A DNA stretch of 64,000 nt from JAANXG01 sp963731035 (GTDB taxonomy: Bacteria; Pseudomonadota; Gammaproteobacteria; Arenicellales; JAANXG01): assembly GCA_963731035.1 (NCBI GenBank), contig CAVSUY010000027.1, positions 62,001 through 126,000 of the forward strand, given 5' to 3'. The translations under genes and the position numbers were made by a program. The notes beneath the pieces are model-generated. The model had not been told where the DNA came from and did not search any database. It saw only the letters and a list, made by a program, of their open reading frames with translations. How positions within the stretch are numbered: position 1 is the stretch's first letter; each line of letters starts with the position of its first letter. Positions 61,365 through 64,000 of this stretch are shown here, piece by piece.

Positions 61365-62102
61365 ATGTCCACGAACCTGAAATCCGACCAGCTCGCGGCC
61401 AAGATCGAGCCCTTTGACTCCTTTTGGGAAGGCCCGGAGGACATCGAGAAAGGCTACGGCAAGTTCTACCAGTTCTACTCACACAACTATCTGAGGTATC
61501 TGGACCGCGAGCCCTCCGCCAGTATCCTCGTCATCAGCTGCGGACCGGGGTACCTGGTGAATGCGCTGAACCGGCACGGCTACTCCAATGTCGTCGGTAT
61601 CGACTCCTATGCCGACAAGGTCGACCATGCCGTTCGCAAGGGTCTCAACTGTCAGACGGCCCGGGCTATGGAGTGGCTGACCGAGCACAGGAACGAGTAC
61701 GACGCGATTTTCTGTGAGCAGGAAATTAATCACCTGACGAAGGAGGAGATCATTCCCTTCCTTCACTTGTGCCGGGACAGTCTGAAATCCGGGGGAAGCC
61801 TGTTCGTGCATGCGTTGAACGGGGCCAACCCCATCACGGGCGCGGAAGCCCTGGCCCAGAATTTCGATCACTACAACACGTTCACGGAATACACCATGCG
61901 TCAGGTGCTGGAGCATACCGACTACAGGAACGTCAAAGTATTTCCGTTGAATCTATACGTCTTCTACCGCAATCCGCTCAACTACGTACTGATAGCGGTT
62001 TCCGCCCTTTATTCCCTCTTTTTTCGAGCGAGTTTCATCCTCTACGGGAAGTCCAACCGCATATTTACCAAGAAGATCGGAGCCGTCTGCATGCGGCCCT
62101 GA
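61365..62102 (+). CDS. SAM-dependent methyltransferase with a hydrophobic C-terminal segment
   Basis: 245 residues. The class I core has SILVISCGPGYLVNALNRHG (SAM loop), VVGIDSYADKVDHAVRKGLN, AIFCEQEINHLTKEEIIPFL and SGGSLFVHALNGANP. The N-terminus (SFWEGPEDIEKGYGKFYQFY) is that of small-molecule or sugar methyltransferases. The last ~45 residues include a membrane-length segment (YVLIAVSALYSLFFRASFIL) and a basic end, so it may be held at the membrane. Substrate unknown. It is 95 bp downstream of the protease gene, in the same direction, with no visible terminator. Confidence 0.85.
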   Translation: MSTNLKSDQLAAKIEPFDSFWEGPEDIEKGYGKFYQFYSHNYLRYLDREPSASILVISCGPGYLVNALNRHGYSNVVGIDSYADKVDHAVRKGLNCQTARAMEWLTEHRNEYDAIFCEQEINHLTKEEIIPFLHLCRDSLKSGGSLFVHALNGANPITGAEALAQNFDHYNTFTEYTMRQVLEHTDYRNVKVFPLNLYVFYRNPLNYVLIAVSALYSLFFRASFILYGKSNRIFTKKIGAVCMRP

Positions 62103-62178
62103 CGGGACGCGCCAGCTGTCGGGCGTGGGGATTTACATCAAAGGGGGGGCATTGGCGCCGCCGATGCGATGGCGACTG

Positions 62179-63384
62179 CTACTGTTCGTTGACATTGAGT
62201 CTCGTGCTGAGATCCGCTTCGGCCGCTACCTTCGCTACCAGCAGCTCCTCGCTGATGTGGTCCCAGACATGGTTCTCCTCGGATACAACCGCCGATATCT
62301 TCTTTGAAAACTTGTTGAAGGAGTAATCCGAGTATTCCACGGTGAGATTGCTGGCCTCCTCGAGAAACGGGATCAATCCCTCGTATTTCCTGAGCTTTTC
62401 GCGTTTTACCCTGATGTCCTCGTCTTCCTTCTTCGACTCGAAATACTCGTCGGTGTTACCGGTGATGGTCTCGACCGCTTTGTTGAAGTTATCGAAGTCG
62501 ATCACGAACATTCCATAGGCTCGCTGGTAGACCTTGAAATAGTCGATAATGAAGTTCTGAATCTGGCTGAGCCTGGAGTTTCGCTTCATGGCCCTGGTAA
62601 ACAGCATGAAGATGTCGTCGTATTTTTCCTTGACGGGCTCCCGGAGATTGTCCCGCATATCCGGATTCATGGCGAGCTGGCACATCACCCGCATTTCGGT
62701 CAACAGGTCCGAGAGTTCACGGGCTGCAACCCGTGACTGATGCTCTGCCTCGGACAAATTCTGCTTCGCGTTCGCGAAGTCAAAACTGCCCAGAACCTCG
62801 CGGCGTATCGACGCCTCCACCTCGCCTTTCGTGTCGGTGCCGAGCTGTCCGGACAAGCGCTCCTTCAATCTACGGCTCGCATCCTCCACCACCCGGTATT
62901 CGAGCACGCGCCGCGCCTCCGCCTCGCGAAGCTCAAGGTAGTGATGGATCATGTTGTTGAAGCGAACCGTCTTTTCCTGGAACTTGTGCGTGAACGCGAG
63001 GAACGGGGCGAAGAATTCGTTCTGCTCCTGGGGCGTGAGTTGCAGCCTGGACACATACTGCTTCAGATAGTTGATCTTGCGCCCGATGACTTCGACGCTG
63101 GTCGAAACGTTGGTACTTATCTTGGCGATGCTGCTGAACGCCTCGTGGAGTTCTTTGTTTACTTTCAGAATTTCAACCAGCTTGCGCAGCATCGTTTCCT
63201 CGCCACTGGACTTGATGAACAGGGCTTGGATGCTGCGGCGCGCATCGTTGAGCTGGGATTGGGTCATCAAGGCGTTCTGCTCGATAAACGAGAGGCCAGT
63301 CAGGACTATAAGCATCTCCTTCTGCTTGTCCTGCAACACGCCGTTGGTACCAACATCCACGGAAAATAACTGACTATTGGACAT
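62179..63384 (-). CDS. Hypothetical protein, predicted almost wholly alpha-helical with coiled-coil segments
   Basis: 401 residues; I do not recognise a family. There is no signal peptide or membrane segment. Charged heptad-like stretches dominate: TQSQLNDARRSIQALFIKSS, HHYLELREAEARRVLEYRVV, AEHQSRVAARELSDLLTEMR, and FESKKEDEDIRVKREKLRKY. Polar residues and few Gly/Pro fit a long helical bundle of a cytoplasmic scaffold or adaptor. It lies 29 bp downstream of der and is probably co-transcribed, which is inference. No Shine-Dalgarno is clear before the ATG. Confidence 0.75.
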   Translation of the reverse strand: MSNSQLFSVDVGTNGVLQDKQKEMLIVLTGLSFIEQNALMTQSQLNDARRSIQALFIKSSGEETMLRKLVEILKVNKELHEAFSSIAKISTNVSTSVEVIGRKINYLKQYVSRLQLTPQEQNEFFAPFLAFTHKFQEKTVRFNNMIHHYLELREAEARRVLEYRVVEDASRRLKERLSGQLGTDTKGEVEASIRREVLGSFDFANAKQNLSEAEHQSRVAARELSDLLTEMRVMCQLAMNPDMRDNLREPVKEKYDDIFMLFTRAMKRNSRLSQIQNFIIDYFKVYQRAYGMFVIDFDNFNKAVETITGNTDEYFESKKEDEDIRVKREKLRKYEGLIPFLEEASNLTVEYSDYSFNKFSKKISAVVSEENHVWDHISEELLVAKVAAEADLSTRLNVNEQ

Positions 63385-63413
63385 GTCTCATACCGATAGC
63401 CCGATGCCCCGGC

Positions 63414-64000
63414 CTATGCATGGTTCTCCACGTAGGGATTCGTGGCAGACTTCATGACCAGCTCCACGGGCGTGCCCTGGAGTCCGAATCCCCGACGTAT
63501 CTGGCCACACAGATACCGCCTGTAGGATGCCGAAATCTTGTGCACGAGATTCCCGTGTATGATAACCGTTGGTGGATTCTTACCACCTTGGTGCGCATAC
63601 TTCAACTTGATGTGACGTTTTCCGACCATGGGTGGCGGCTGAAGCTCCACGGCTTTCTGCAATACCCGATTCAATCGCGAAGTGTTGAGTTCCATCATAG
63701 CCGAATCAGCGGCCTTCTTGATCGCCGGCATCAGCAGTCCCACCCCGGTCCCGTGCTTGGCCGAGACGAATAATGCGTCAACATCCTCCAGAAACGGCAG
63801 TCTTCGCTGCAGCGCCGCCCGTATACGCGCCCTGTCTCGATTTTCCAGCCCATCCCACTTGTTCACCGCCAGAACCATCGACCGGCCTCCGGTCCGGATC
63901 AAACCCGCGAGGCGAGCGTCCTGCTCCACCACACCTTCGTGGGCGTCCAGGACCAGCACTACCACTTGAGATTCCTCTATCGTCAGGAGAGCCTTGACCA
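63414..64000 (-). CDS. der: Ribosome-associated GTPase Der (EngA), C-terminal part (5' end outside the window)
   Basis: The frame runs off the window edge; about 195 residues are seen. They begin in the second G domain after its G1 (VVVLVLDAHEGVVEQDARLA, G3-side; NKWDGL, G4), continue with ALFVSAKHGTGVGLL (G5), and finish with the KH-like domain (KLKYAHQGGKNPPTVIIHGN; YRRYLCGQIRRGFGLQGTPV). Der is needed for 50S subunit assembly. It is transcribed toward the helical hypothetical gene, which follows after 29 bp. Confidence 0.95.
   Translation of the reverse strand, partial: VKALLTIEESQVVVLVLDAHEGVVEQDARLAGLIRTGGRSMVLAVNKWDGLENRDRARIRAALQRRLPFLEDVDALFVSAKHGTGVGLLMPAIKKAADSAMMELNTSRLNRVLQKAVELQPPPMVGKRHIKLKYAHQGGKNPPTVIIHGNLVHKISASYRRYLCGQIRRGFGLQGTPVELVMKSATNPYVENHA

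Overview
The window is a GC-rich chromosomal segment from a gammaproteobacterium. Gene order is the main evidence. The block queG / nnrDE-tsaE-amidase-mutL-miaA-hfq-hflX-hflK-hflC-(DUF2065)-purA matches the well-known enterobacterial order. The blocks ffs-dnaX-ybaB-recR and guaB-guaA-tadA beside mltF, with divergent xseA, are also typical of the class. A DMHA-type endonuclease motif in MutL and an inserted hisZ point to a non-enteric, MutH-less lineage. Genus and species cannot be read from this sequence.

Layout. 1-5300: one-carbon and amino-acid metabolism (5'-truncated sarcosine/dimethylglycine dehydrogenase-type flavoprotein, MipA/OmpV outer-membrane protein, SDR oxidoreductase, L-serine dehydratase), with a nested palindromic element after the first gene. 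5294-5774: a gene-free spacer holding two large stem-loop elements in opposite orientation. 5775-19476: the purA-hisZ-hfl-hfq-miaA-mutL-amidase-tsaE-nnr housekeeping run on the minus strand, with divergent queG. 19553-23030: orn, recR, ybaB, dnaX, 4.5S RNA and tRNA-Ser(GGA), followed by a broken tRNA-Ser copy and a REP-like palindrome. 23545-28087: a four-gene ABC exporter (adaptor, ATPase, two permeases), then tRNA-Ser(CGA). 28325-35644: mltF, tadA, guaA, guaB, xseA and a degenerate LytM-type protein.

35662-57419 is an accessory block of about 22 kb, all on the minus strand, with overlapping or tightly spaced genes. It encodes surface glycan or glycolipid synthesis: Gmd, a second sugar-nucleotide SDR, two soluble GT-B glycosyltransferases, three multi-spanning glycosyltransferase-like membrane proteins, an FkbM methyltransferase, a hexapeptide acyltransferase, an AsnB amidotransferase, a HAD-UbiA fusion, two UPF0104 membrane proteins, a TolB-like propeller protein, and a large protein resembling the glucosamine inositolphosphorylceramide transferase (GINT1) family. 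A frameshifted glpD is embedded in it.

57885-64000 carries a YdjM-like membrane protein, a MITE-like repeat, an S8 protease with an outer-membrane-barrel-like C-terminus, a methyltransferase with a hydrophobic tail, an unrecognised 401-residue helical protein, and the 3' part of der.

The strongest unusual signals are the paired stem-loop elements (conserved 53-nt loop, different but self-complementary stems), the tRNA-Ser copy split by an 81-bp hairpin-rich insertion, a near-consensus promoter that would make guaB mRNA leaderless, an xseA-linked LytM protein lacking every zinc ligand, and the glycan locus with its GINT1-like protein. No CRISPR array, rRNA, integrase or intact insertion sequence was seen.
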